A DNA stretch of 24,372 nucleotides from Priapulus caudatus (GCF_000485595.1 NW_014577688.1:19130-43501); one strand, 5' to 3'. Positions 1-9,004 are shown, counted from the stretch's first letter. Numbers and translations: made by a program. The notes: generated by a model from the sequence alone, not told the origin.

Positions 1-204
1 CGTTACAGACACGCAGTTCAAGTTTAATCAAACATTTTTCACACCATATTACATTACAAATATGAAACTTATTTTCCTAAATTCTGCTGATGACAATTTG
101 ACATATTTCTTTGCCTGCATGGTCATTCCCTACCTTATTAGACACAACACCTATGTAAAACCAACATCAACAGGTTAGCATGAAGTGTTTATTTGTTAGA
201 TTAC
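1..204 (-). other. ZIP copy C intron 3 (partial)
   Basis: This is intron sequence collinear with 7720-8338 (copy B) and 19856-20054 (copy A). It preserves the unoccupied target of the 397-bp element found in copy B (CCTACC-TTAT-TAGACAC near 131-147). Confidence 0.8.
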
Positions 205-374
205 CTGCGGTAGAAGGTGGAAGATGGCACTAGCACACAACGTTCCGACTCCGAGGCTTATGAAGAAGACCAGAATCTTCTTGTACAGTTCTTTGGCCAT
301 GATTGGCAGCAGGAGCACTCCTGTTATGGAGCACAGGCTGATGAGGGTGACGAACAGGAGGCCATATCCCCAGA
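205..374 (-). CDS. SLC39A8/14-like: ZIP copy C exon 3: TM1-TM2 (partial gene at left edge)
   Basis: The acceptor TTGTTTACAG and donor GTAATCTAAC bound an open 170-base exon, phase 1 in and phase 0 out. It encodes WGYGLLFVTLISLCS and the TM2 segment ending FHLLPQ. The intron to its left (1-204) aligns with 19856-20054 of copy A, so copy C exon 4 should begin about 14 bases outside the window. Exons 1 and 2 are not seen upstream: at 983 the copy C intron 2 is interrupted by a retroelement. Confidence 0.92.
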
Positions 375-982
375 CTGTAAACAAAAGTACATCAACCCTT
401 CATTAAGATCTCTTAAGGACGATCCTACCACCTGACTTTTACATGGACCTATATCAGACATTAAACGATTATGGATGCGAATTGGAGAATGCATGTACCA
501 CTTGTAGTGTTGTAGTATCAATGTTCAACTCACTGTATCAGTGTATGCTAGAACTTTTTAAAGGCAAGACAAGTTTTACTTTGAGTGTTCTCAGAAGCAC
601 CAGGGCAGCTTGGCGGAGCACTATGCAAACATGTCCTACAAACTAAACTAAGGGCAACATGGTTTATATGCACTAATATTTTATATAAACATATATCTGC
701 ATGCGAACTAGTTTTTCGGCTAGCTACCCGTCGCGTCGCTGGGCGGGTACACACAGGAACACGCAGAAAACACGCTGCACCCGTCTACGTTTACTGATGA
801 ACTCTTTATCTTGAAAGCTTTGAGTGTTATTTCTGTAGCATTAATGACTAATGTGAGGACAGGTTGCCGGCAGGGACGTGCGACTGGTAACATCGCAAGC
901 TTACAATTACTGCATGGCTGAGCGCGTAACAGAACGTGTGCGAACATCGCAAGCTTACAATTACTGCATGGCTGAGCGCGTA
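375..982. repeat. Segmentally duplicated intron 2 flank (copy C)
   Basis: This aligns end to end with 8503-9109 in copy B and, over about 410-630, with 21533-21790 in copy A. It contains the 54-bp tandem unit (889-982). No coding potential is supported; open frames here are short and not shared between copies. Confidence 0.8.
889..982. repeat. 54-bp tandem repeat, about 1.8 units (copy C)
   Basis: The unit contains AAGCTTACAATTACTGCATG followed by GCTGAGCGCGTAACAGAACG. The second unit is cut at GCGTAA where the retroelement sequence begins. The matching array at 9005-9109 has two complete units. Confidence 0.85.
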
Positions 983-1275
983 AATGATCTTGGGACCACA
1001 ATGCGTTCTCGGGAAGGCTGGAAGGGCTGGTTGTCGTTAACGACTAACAGTCCATCATTCGAAATCACCACGTCGTGAAGATACCTGCGAACGTCGTGGA
1101 CCTTAACAGCCTTCCTCCCTGGTCTGGTGCCCTGGGATAGGTGGGCATGTACGCGTCGCAAGTCAAAGCACTCTTGTTGGGTGGCTTGCCATGCCACTCG
1201 GTTGGAAAATGGCATGCGGGTGGATCCAGACATGACATCCTGGACTGATGTGTGTCTGATTACCGAGTGTTGCAA
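983..1275 (-). pseudogene. pol: Retroelement integrase N-terminal segment (truncated)
   Basis: The frame reads from the RNase H/integrase junction (QHSVIRHTS) through ECFDLRRVHAHLSQGTRP to GLLVVND and RIVVPRSF, the lead-in to the integrase zinc-binding domain in Gypsy elements. Homology ends at 983, before the HHCC residues and DDE core, because ZIP intron repeat sequence begins there. Confidence 0.7.
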
Positions 1276-1338
1276 GTCCTCTACAAAGTGGCAAATTTGG
1301 CAGATTTGGTTCGGGCATTCAAGGGGATTCCTGCTGGT

Positions 1339-2175
1339 TTAGTCGAAAGGAAGGTTGGCAACGCCAGCAATGTGGCGAACTTCAATGGTGTACCTGCTTA
1401 CGGAAGACAAAAAGGAGGTAATACGGGCACTAGCTGAGAACTCCCCCCTCAACAGTTTCCGGTATGCCTGCGCACATGGTTTACTATTGGTGAGTATCTG
1501 TGCCCGATGGGAAGAATGGGCTATGTAGGGGGCAAAATGCTGAACAGCAGAGGCTATGCATAAGCCTTCAACTTCACATGGTAGCCACCTGCGCTGAAAG
1601 TCTTTAAGTTTAGCGTTGAAGAATCCAGCGAGAAGTACCCTCCCTAGAAGGCAGACGTACAGGGTAGCGGCAACTCCACCTTTAGCGACAGAGGCGTCGG
1701 TCACAATCCAAAGCCTGTCTGACGGAACGGGAATTGTGATGGTCTGACACTGATCCAACAACTGTTGGGCCGTGCGGAATGCGTTGAAGGAAGGGTCAGA
1801 CCACGCAACCATGTCACGGGATTGTTTTCCGGCGGTAAGCTTTTCTAGGGGATCCAGGAGCATTGCGTATCCCTTCAACACTCTGCTCAAGACTTTGTAG
1901 GCACCAATAAACGATCGTAATGACTGGACGGTGACAGGCGGGTCAACAGTGGTCAGGGCAGAAACCCTGTGGGGGCTAGCACTCAGGGTTCTGTTCTTCC
2001 ACACCCATCCCAGAATGGTAGGACACACAGGGGCTACGACCGTTTTGGAAGAGTTGAGGCCAAAGCTGTTTTTGTGGATGGTCGAGAGGCATACTGACCA
2101 GTGGTTGAACAGCTCTTCCGGGGTGTCACCGCCAATATACAGATCGTCGGCGAGTTTGGAACACCATCCTTCCAT
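1339..2175 (-). pseudogene. pol: Retroelement RT active site, thumb and RNase H
   Basis: This open frame of 278 codons begins at the RT catalytic block LADDLYIGG (Asp residues at about 2148-2143; Ala in place of the usual Tyr-x of YxDD, which I recall as normal for some animal Gypsy lineages). The LGW and LRSFIGAYK segments of the thumb/connection follow. RNase H starts at LWIVTDASVAKGG and continues with the CEVEGL helix. At LTNSKPC the expected Asp is Asn (AAT), which would remove a catalytic residue, and the frame is lost at 1339. Confidence 0.88.
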
Positions 2176-2207
2176 GACGTACTCACCAAGGACGCGACTA
2201 TCAATTC

Positions 2208-2405
2208 TTAAAGAGCTGTTTCAGACCCGGGCATACCCATGGCTGACCGGGCGTACACCCGAACTCCCTTGAAAGGAGTTGAGACACCACAAAACTTTAT
2301 GGAGGCATGAGACAGGGAGATTTGGTAGAATGATTGACGTAGGTCTGTGTGGATGATGTACTTCCAGCCGACGATATTGTGTAAAACCTGATCGACGTTG
2401 GGCAT
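2208..2405 (-). pseudogene. pol: Retroelement RT palm, part 1
   Basis: The frame contains the first catalytic Asp in [13 protein letters not shown], the hydrophobic CGVSTPFKG segment and the [12 protein letters not shown] motif, the usual order of RT blocks 3-4. It ends in a stop and is separated by a frameshift from the block holding the catalytic ADD motif. Confidence 0.85.
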
Positions 2406-2421
2406 GAGGGCAGGCTGAGGT

Positions 2422-3319
2422 TTAGCCTACTTCACCAAATGAAGTAACTAACCTAGTGCCACCGTTTGGCTTTTTCACCAGAAACGACAGGTTCAGGTAT
2501 TCGACAGAGACGTTGGTGTCCTCAGGTTTGGCAAAAAACACCTTGCCGTTCCAAGTCATCGAACTTGTTCTGAAGATCAACAAGGGAATCTCGGTTGTAG
2601 CTAGGGAGTCGGCCCTTCCTCTGAGGTGGGAGGGTGGGACCCATGTTGACAGTAGCCTCGATGGGACCACTAGCACCGTTGTATTTGGGGACATCGGGAA
2701 AAAACACAGTATCAAATGAGGCATGTAGATCCCTGAACTTCTGACGTATATCCGGAGGTAAGGTGTTCTCGGGATCTATTTGAATGGACGAGCAATAGCC
2801 ATTGCCCCGTGGAGATGCATTGCTAGAGGGGTTAGAAGGGTGAAAGGCACCGGGACTGGGGTTGTCGTGAACAGGAACCACCGCCCGGATCTGGCACACG
2901 TGCTCGTTACGCTTGAGTTTAATAGGTTCATCAGTGCCATTACATAGTCGACTTGTGTGGTTGACAGACAGTACGACCTGGGGATCGGGCCATGGCGAAT
3001 CACACTTGGACTGGTTTGACGGGCTATCGAGTCTTGGTTCCAGGGCCCATTCTATGTCGGGATCTGTATCTGGAGGGGTACAATGATCGATATGGTCCCC
3101 TGGCAGTAAGATAGTGGACCTAGCCGGGGTGCGCAAGACCATAGCTTGTGTGCGTCGGACTGACGCCTTATTGGTCGACTGTGTTCCATAGTAGACGACA
3201 TCCGATCCACCAATAATGATCTGCTTTTTCTTCGGTCTAGTACCAATGTCATTAGAAAGGGTGGAATGGGTTTCCGACCAGAACAAGAGTGTCAAGTTCG
3301 CGCACGACAAGGGCGTCAA
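2422..3319 (-). pseudogene. pol: Retroelement protease tail, linker and N-terminal reverse transcriptase
   Basis: Two overlapping frames cover this stretch: 3319-2522, then 2724-2422. The first carries the end of the protease, a proline-rich spacer and the RT fingers leader with [20 protein letters not shown]. The second continues with [20 protein letters not shown], matching the RT motif in which a Lys-Pro-x-Gly turn precedes the RLV(T/V)D segment. An in-frame stop follows at 2424-2422. The lesions are small indels. Confidence 0.8.
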
Positions 3320-3352
3320 GCCACAAAACTGTCTCGTTACGTGTCAGTGAAC

Positions 3353-4549
3353 CTATCCTACCAGGTCTAGGGGGGTTACACCATCAGCTTGGTAGGCAGA
3401 TTGGGAGGTAGGGTTGACTGGGAGACTAACTGACTTGGCAAAGTCGAGAGTAACGAGATTGGTAGTGGCACCGGTGTCCAATGTTAACTTGACAGGATGT
3501 TGGTTGTAAAAGCAGTTCAGAACAGGAGATTGAACAACGTCCAATCTCCTGACTGAAGAGTTGGCAGCAGAATCGAGAAAGGCACTGTCCTCGAGAAACT
3601 CAGGATTGTCATCCTCTGGATCGATGTCTGAAATATCTCCTTTCCCGACCATGCGGGTCCTACTGGAACGCAGAAAACGCCTGTCTGACTCTGTAAGGAG
3701 ACGACACTCGCTCAGGAAATGAGAGGATGCTCCGGGGCGGCCCGCGGCTTTGCAAATAGAACACTCTTTGTCTGCCTTGCGTCGGGTGGACATAGGGCGG
3801 CGAGGTGGGAATGTGGCATTTGCACGCGAGACCCGTGAGTCTTTAATGGTTCGTAACTCGTCGAGAAGTGATGGCAGGGCCTGTGAAATTTCAGGCTTTA
3901 AGGAGGCCACGGTTTTGTTGCGTAGCTCCGGTCCGTATCGCTGCTTCACCAGTAGTGGTAGCCCCTTGGGGATAAGTTGTAGCCATACGAGCGTGATAGT
4001 GTTCTCAAGTGAGGGAGACAAGTCCTCGTCTGTGTCAACAGGTGCTCCATTATGCAAAATTCCACAATTCTTAGTCAACAAGTTGTCTTCAAAAAAGAAC
4101 ATAAGTATTTGGTATAAGTCCTCATGACGTTCATTGTGTTCCAGCTTGATAGACGCGAGGTCTAAAAAATGGGCGCCTGTGCTCTGGAAACCATAATGTT
4201 GGCGGATTTTCTGCCAAATGTCCTCGAGTGATGTTGACTGCTTGACAAGGAAGTTCCTAGCAATAACCGGACAGAAGTTGGCAATCTGCCCTAGCATAAA
4301 CTCAAGCATGGTGCACTTCTGTGCTGCGGTGCAACGTACAACTTCGCCAACGTCCCCATCGTCGTCGATAAACCCGCGGTTAGGGTTGGCAGCTGTTTTC
4401 TTCTCCCAAGTAGCGTCAGTGCGTAAGAAGGGAGCAAAGTTGGCATCCAGTGACAAAACGTAGATTAAGTTCTGTTTCCAGACTTCGACAGTGTTTATTT
4501 TTTCGTCCGTGGTAAGGGGCCACTGTTTGGGAGCCCTGAAGGAAGCCAT
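3353..4549 (-). pseudogene. gag-pro: Retroelement Gag plus start of aspartic protease
   Basis: This open frame of 398 codons starts at ATG 4549. The first ~240 residues form a capsid-like, mostly helical region. A Cys/His motif follows at C263-X2-C266-X10-H277-X4-C282, a wide-spaced variant of the retroviral zinc knuckle that would bind RNA. An acidic linker leads to the retropepsin active site LTLDTGATTNLV (Asp358). The frame stops shortly after; the rest of the protease, including a V.GNPF-like segment, continues in another frame at about 3345-3255. This shift is either decay or a programmed frameshift, but the other breaks downstream favour decay. Confidence 0.85.
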
Positions 4550-4935
4550 AGTTCATAAACAGTACAGGAACACTTTCCTTGACTACGATGTTACTGTCCG
4601 TACACGATGCACGAAACGGGACACCGTCGATATTAATACACGTTCGAGTCTCTACAACGGGTGCATGTACACGTTAATGAAACGATGCGTTCACACAGTT
4701 ATATACCTTGCCTATATGGTTCAGTCTTTCCTCTAGGCGTGGATCAGCGCTGCGACCACGTTAACTAGATTAATACCACCACAAACAGCTGAGTATGAGT
4801 CCAACAAACTGTATTGACATCAAACATGTACAGCGAATCAAACATGGACGGTCACGCGAATGACAACAAAGGTTCTCGCCAGGTCGCGCGAGAACAACGC
4901 GAGATACACAATAACACGGAGTGGCGCTCCTCACA
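4550..4935 (-). promoter_or_regulatory. Retroelement 5' leader / probable LTR remnant
   Basis: On the minus strand a TGTGAGGAGCG start at 4935, a TATA-like GGTATATAAC at about 4701-4710 and a noncoding leader to the gag ATG fit an LTR plus untranslated leader. With no second LTR to compare, the LTR ends and primer binding site cannot be fixed. Confidence 0.4.
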
Positions 4936-5222
4936 GGAGGATTGGATTTTCCAGGGGGTATTTTGCCTTATTTTCCAGTAAATGTTGGGGCTTAATTCGA
5001 CATACGAGATGATTGAAGGGGAGATGTTGTGAATATTTTCTGAAACTATACAATATTGTATAGTACGATAATGTACACAATATTCCCCCCCCCAAATTAA
5101 GAGCCTCTTTAAGAACCCTTTTCAGGCTGATTTCTTACTATGTACGTACATATATATAAGAACCACTTCAGCCTGAAACAGAAAATCACGGGTTCTTTTA
5201 TGCGGGTGTCTACTGTACTCAC
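4936..5222. other. Noncoding junction between retroelement and ZIP copy B exon 7
   Basis: This holds a perfect 20-bp AT-rich palindrome (5045-5064) and a small imperfect inverted repeat at about 5107-5199, bounded by AAGAACCC and GGGTTCTT. ZIP exon 8 is not here. It does not align with copy A intron 7. Confidence 0.5.
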
Positions 5223-5410
5223 CATCGCAGCTAGAGAGATGTAGAGAAACATTCCGCCAGCGAAGCCAAATATGTAGACAGTGACTCCCGGAATATCGCC
5301 GACCACAATACCGACGACAAGCCCCAAGTAGCAGGTACTCGCGGACAGAACGTTACTGATTATTGCCTGCTTCAGGGTCATGCCGGAGTTTAGGAGAATC
5401 GCAAAGTCTC
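5223..5410 (-). CDS. SLC39A8/14-like: ZIP copy B exon 7: TM6-TM7
   Basis: The acceptor GTGTTTCAG precedes GA GAC TTT, completing GDFAILLN directly after the EECPHEL of exon 6 as in all ZIP8/ZIP14 proteins. The donor GTGAGT follows ATG (phase 0). The 62 codons are open. They encode the amphipathic GMTLKQA stretch, TM6 with SACTCYLGL-like residues (here ASTCYLGL) and TM7 with GFAGGMFLYISLAAM. A final exon starting with the family's xPEM motif should follow but is not found between 5222 and the retroelement, so the product would lack its last TM unless the exon lies elsewhere. Confidence 0.95.
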
Positions 5411-5570
5411 CTGAAACACATAGACGACAGCTCGAAATCGTTCGATGTGCAGTGTGGGTGATTCACTCGTTAATAGGTAGCCACGCCCACAATGTTCGCG
5501 CATATGTTAGTGACGTCGTTTAGTAAGCCAGCGTACGGTCAATCCTGTGTAAGCAATCACCTCTATGAAA

Positions 5571-5690
5571 AGAACACCTGTCTATAAAGGACACCTGTCT
5601 ATAAAGGAACACTGCTGTCATAAAGACACCTGTCTATAAAGCACACTGTCTATAAAGGAACACCTGCCTATAAAGGACAGTTGTTTTCCT
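5571..5690. repeat. Degenerate tandem repeat of CACCTGTCTATAAAGGA type
   Basis: About six units of 17-20 bases, each with (C)TATAAAG and CACCTG, lie in copy B intron 6. A related motif (GTCTATAAAGGACAC) occurs at about 10365-10380 next to the 21-bp array. Confidence 0.75.
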
Positions 5691-5746
5691 CTGAATATCA
5701 TATAGATGTGGATGTACACTTTACATATATATATATATATATATAT

Positions 5747-5867
5747 CAGGAGTTAATAAAGACAAATCTTTATCTTTATATTGTCACTTACACGTCTTTG
5801 TCTTTATCGTCTTGTCACTTACACGTCTTTGTCTTCATTACTTAAACTTTGTCTTTATTAACTCCTG
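5747..5867. mobile_element. 121-bp MITE with perfect 20-bp terminal inverted repeats
   Basis: The ends are CAGGAGTTAATAAAGACAAA and its exact reverse complement at 5848-5867. It sits between two TA runs, which fits a TA target duplication as in Tc1/mariner-related MITEs. The interior repeats GTCACTTACACGTCTTTGTCTT twice in degenerate form and has no coding capacity. Confidence 0.85.
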
Positions 5868-5914
5868 ATATATATATATATATATGTTGAACTGCATGAA
5901 CCCATTGATACCCA

Positions 5915-6585
5915 CGCAAGCACGCACGCACATATATGCACGCACGCACGCATACACGCAATCACACACGCACATATATGCACGCACGCACGCATACACG
6001 CACATATATGCACGCACGCACGCATACACTCACATATATGCAAGCACGCACGCATATACGCACGCACACACGCACATATATGCACGCACGCACGCATACA
6101 CGCACATATATGCACGCACGCACGCATACACGCACATATATGCAAGCACTCACGCATATACGCAGGGCACACACCACATATATGCACGCACGCACCATAC
6201 ACGCACATAATGCAAGCACGCACGCATATACGCACGCACACACGCACAATATGCACGCACGCACGCATACACGACATATATGCACGCACGTACGCATACA
6301 CGCCATACTATGCAAGCACTCACGCATATACGCACGCACCCACGCACATATATGCACCCAGGCACGCATACACGCATATATATGCAAGCACGCACGCATA
6401 TACGCACGCACACATGCACATATATGCACACACGCAGGCATACACGCACATATATGCAAGCACTCACGCATATGCGCACGCACACACGCACATATACGCA
6501 CGCACGCAGGCATACACGCACATATATGCAAGCACGCACGCATATACACACGCACATATATGCACGCACGCACGCACACACATAC
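5915..6585. repeat. About 30-bp minisatellite of CGCA/CATA composition in ZIP intron 6
   Basis: Units such as CACATATATGCACGCACGCA followed by CGCATACACG repeat some twenty times with small variants. Almost every step alternates pyrimidine and purine. It reaches to the exon 6 donor at 6585. The same intron in copy A keeps only two short remnants (18282-18320 and 18468-18486). Long open frames on both strands are artefacts of the repeat. Confidence 0.9.
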
Positions 6586-6814
6586 CGAGCTCATGCGGAC
6601 ACTCTTCGCAAAAGACAGCAACTGAGACGCTGATGCCCGTCAGTGTTGACGTCTGGAACGCGGCACCGATCGACAGACCGTCGACGAAGTTATGCAAGCC
6701 ATCGCCGAATATGATCATCCATGCCACCGTCGCGATAGCGCTGTCTCCCTTCGCAACGTGGCTGTGGTCGTGTCCCGTGCGCTCCAACGCATCGTGTGGG
6801 ACGGCTCGCTCCAG
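6586..6814 (-). CDS. SLC39A8/14-like: ZIP copy B exon 6: TM4-TM5 with metal-site motifs
   Basis: The acceptor GTGACAG precedes CTG GAG (phase 0) and the donor GTATGTGTG follows CTC G (phase 1). The 76 codons are fully open. A short HDHSH loop leads into TM4 with [17 protein letters not shown], whose His, Asn and Asp are metal ligands in the family. TM5 carries CEECPHELG, the LIV-1 EEXPHE motif. The Glu-Glu start is diagnostic of ZIP8/ZIP14; human members have Phe where this protein has Cys. The intronic minisatellite begins almost at the donor, so the pre-mRNA would carry a UG-rich tract beside the 5' splice site. The copy A counterpart (18488-18715) is frameshifted. Confidence 0.95.
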
Positions 6815-7061
6815 CTGTCACGGAAACACGGGACAGACGCGTTACAGTGCGGCGCGAATGTCGCCGTATCGTAGTGAAATGTCTTCAGTCACGAATATTT
6901 AGTTGTATACTGTGTAACAGGAATGCCCCATACGATCTCACAATAGCAGCGTGTGTACGCGTGACTAAAGTTAAGATTAATTCTGATTTTGACAACGCGG
7001 CCCCTGAACGCTAAGCACCATGTGACTACTCTCATCGCGCGAGGGAACAGCGATGACCCAC
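6815..7061 (-). other. ZIP copy B intron 5
   Basis: This noncoding intron aligns with both ends of copy A intron 5 (18716-19195); copy A has an extra central segment at about 18757-19090. Confidence 0.7.
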
Positions 7062-7318
7062 CTTTTCCTGCTTCATGCTGGTGACGGTGTTGTGCTGCGG
7101 CTGCCCGCTATGCATGCCCACGTTGCCGTGGTAGATCTCCCTGAGGCTCGAGTCGCTCGCGGCAACCTTGAAGTTGACGGAGGAAGGCTGTAGGACGTTG
7201 CTGCTGATCGCGTCGGCATGGCAACCGTTCCCGCGCTCGTCGAACGACACACGTCAGGGATGACCACGTCCGTCCGGCGTCCGTCGTCTCAGTTTTAGAC
7301 AGTGCTCTCCTCAGATTT
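7062..7318 (-). pseudogene. SLC39A8/14-like: ZIP copy B exon 5 (cytosolic loop), with in-frame stop
   Basis: The acceptor at ACGTAG and donor GTGGGT match copy A exon 5. After the acceptor the phase-0 frame runs into TAA within eight codons, because about 5 bases are lost and 13 gained near the start relative to copy A. After that shift the frame recovers as an open loop segment ending in MKQEK. The segment shares FDE, NGCHAD, EIYHGN and HNTVTSM with copy A. Unlike vertebrate ZIP14, no long His run is present. Confidence 0.7.
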
Positions 7319-7585
7319 CTACGTATATGGAGCAGCGTAGTCAGATCAGCAGTGTCAGATATAGAACGAGTTATTTCTAATAATTGCATATAGGCAGTGA
7401 TACAACTCTGATCAGAGCTTCTTGTTTTCTACATGATCCCTGAGATGTCTGAATCGTTATTCCGCTACCTTGCCTCTTCTGTTCTACGATTCTATCGAGA
7501 GAGCAAAATACTATGCACTTGACGTAGCAAGCAATTCTCAGTTGTTCGTCTTCCTCCCCTCTCTTCCTCCTATCAACAAACTCAC

Positions 7586-7704
7586 GTCTTTCTTATAGAA
7601 GGCCACCTTGAGCACTTATCGACCAGAAAGAAGATGTAGATTCCAGCATCCCGTGCGGGCCTTCCACAGTAGTCCATGGTTACCATCAGCTCCAGTTCAA
7701 AGGC
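7586..7704 (-). pseudogene. SLC39A8/14-like: ZIP copy B exon 4 (TM3), frameshifted
   Basis: This is the counterpart of the open 123-base exon at 19720-19842. It is 119 bases long, with single-base losses in short homopolymers, so the frame is broken. The acceptor (TTTGACAG) and donor (GTGAGT) are unchanged. The protein pieces in different frames still match TM3 (LGIY, FFLVDK). Confidence 0.75.
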
Positions 7705-7873
7705 CTGTCAAACGTCAACACGTTACAGACACGCAGCTCAAGTTTAATCAAACATTTTTCACATTTATTTTTACAATTTTTCACATTACATTACAAATAT
7801 GAAACTTATTTTCCTAAATTCTGCTGATGACAATTGACATATTTTTTGTCTGCATGGTCATTCCCTACCTTAT

Positions 7874-8270
7874 AGAGTACGAAGTGATGACGTCACGGTG
7901 CATGACAACGAGCCTGCTGGTTCTACACAATCATATGCGTGGTAACATAACTAGCGTGTCGTGTTTGTACCGATGTACCATCATTCTGAGAGTCATTATT
8001 GCAGTTTTATAGATTTCTAAAAGATGGAAGTGAAAAGCAACAAAAAAAAATAAAATAATTAACAACAAAATTTTTTTTTTTAAATAATTTTTTTAATTCA
8101 TTAATATTGTAAGATTCGACTTGCTACCGGCTTTAGCCGCTGTCTGGCAGCGCACACACTCGTGTTTTACGTACGCACAACAATTTCACGCAGTAAACCT
8201 TATGAGGCCAGTGGCTTGTGTAGAACAGCCCCGTGCGTTGTCTTGCAACGTGACGTCACACTTCGGTACT
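7874..8270. mobile_element. 397-bp nonautonomous DNA transposon in ZIP copy B intron 3, with empty sites in copies A and C
   Basis: Copy C reads CCTACC-TTAT-TAGACAC. Copy B reads CCTACC-TTAT, then 397 bases, then TTAT-TAGACAC, so TTAT (or TTA/TAT) is the duplicated target. The ends are imperfect inverted repeats of about 37 bp, each with AAGTG.TGACGTCACG and ending GACAACG internally. The interior is AT-rich with a poly-A/poly-T stretch and no frame. Confidence 0.85.
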
Positions 8271-8338
8271 TTATTAGACACAAACTATGTAAAACCAAAC
8301 ATCACAGGTTAGCATGAAGTGTTTGATTGTTAGATTAC

Positions 8339-8502
8339 TGCGGTAGAAGGTGAAGATGGCACTAGCACACAAACGTTCCGACTCGAGGCTTATGAAGAAG
8401 ACCAAATCTCTTGTACAGTTCTTTGGCCATGATTGGCAGCAGGAGCACTCCTGTTATGGGAGCACAGGCTGATGAGGTGACGAACAGGAAGCCATATCCA
8501 GA
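8339..8502 (-). pseudogene. SLC39A8/14-like: ZIP copy B exon 3 (TM1-TM2), frameshifted
   Basis: This stretch matches the 170-base exon at 205-374 and 20055-20224 but is about 164 bases long, because of several scattered 1-base gains and losses, mostly in runs of the same base. Both splice dinucleotides remain, but the reading frame is lost. The surrounding DNA to about 9000 carries the same kind of small indels against copy C. This suggests uncorrected long-read errors as much as true decay. Confidence 0.75.
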
Positions 8503-9004
8503 CTGTAAACAAAAGTACATCAACCCTTATTAATCTCTACAGGACGATCCTACCACCTGACCTTTTACATGGACGCTATATCAACATTAAACTGGAATTT
8601 ATGGATGCGAATTGAGAGAAGCAGTTACCACTTGATGGTTGTAGGTCAATGTTTCAACCTCACTGTATCAGTGTATGCCTAGAATTTTTAAGGCTAAGAA
8701 CAAGTTTTACTTTGAGGTCTCAGAAGCACCAGGCAGCTTGGCGAGCACTTATGAAACATGTCTCACAAACAAAACTAATGCAACATGTTTATATCACTAA
8801 ATTCTTATATAAACATATATCTGGCATGCGAACTAGTTTTTCGGACTAGCTACCCGTTCGCGTCGCTGGGCGGGTACAACAGGAACACGCAGAAAACACG
8901 GCATGCCCCGTCTACGTTTTCTGATGAACTCTTATCTTGAAACTCTGAGTGGTATTTCTGTAGCATATAGGACTAAAGGAGGACAGGTGCCGCAGAGACG
9001 TGTG
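8503..9004. repeat. Segmentally duplicated intron 2 flank (copy B)
   Basis: This is collinear with 375-888 and partly with 21533-21790. It differs from copy C mainly by scattered single-base indels. Confidence 0.75.

Larger units (their letters stand above)
983..4935 (-). mobile_element. Ty3/Gypsy-like LTR retrotransposon, decayed and 3'-truncated
   Basis: Read right to left, the order is leader or LTR (4935-4550), gag with zinc-knuckle-like motif and retropepsin (4549 to about 3255), reverse transcriptase (about 2700-1950), RNase H (about 1700-1350) and the beginning of the integrase region (1275-983). The order PR-RT-RH-IN is that of Ty3/Gypsy elements. The body is split by frameshifts at about 3350, 2520-2720, 2420, 2200 and 1340. 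At 983 it stops abruptly against ZIP intron repeat DNA with no integrase catalytic core and no 3' LTR. It is not mobile on its own. Confidence 0.85.

Noticed and set aside
3750-4127. 125-codon plus-strand frame
   Set aside because: It is antisense to the retroelement gag, which carries the recognisable domains.
5838-6902. Several 110-230 codon frames on both strands
   Set aside because: These are artefacts of the 30-bp minisatellite. The one real part, the C-terminal HNFVDG...EECPHELG segment on the minus strand, belongs to ZIP exon 6.
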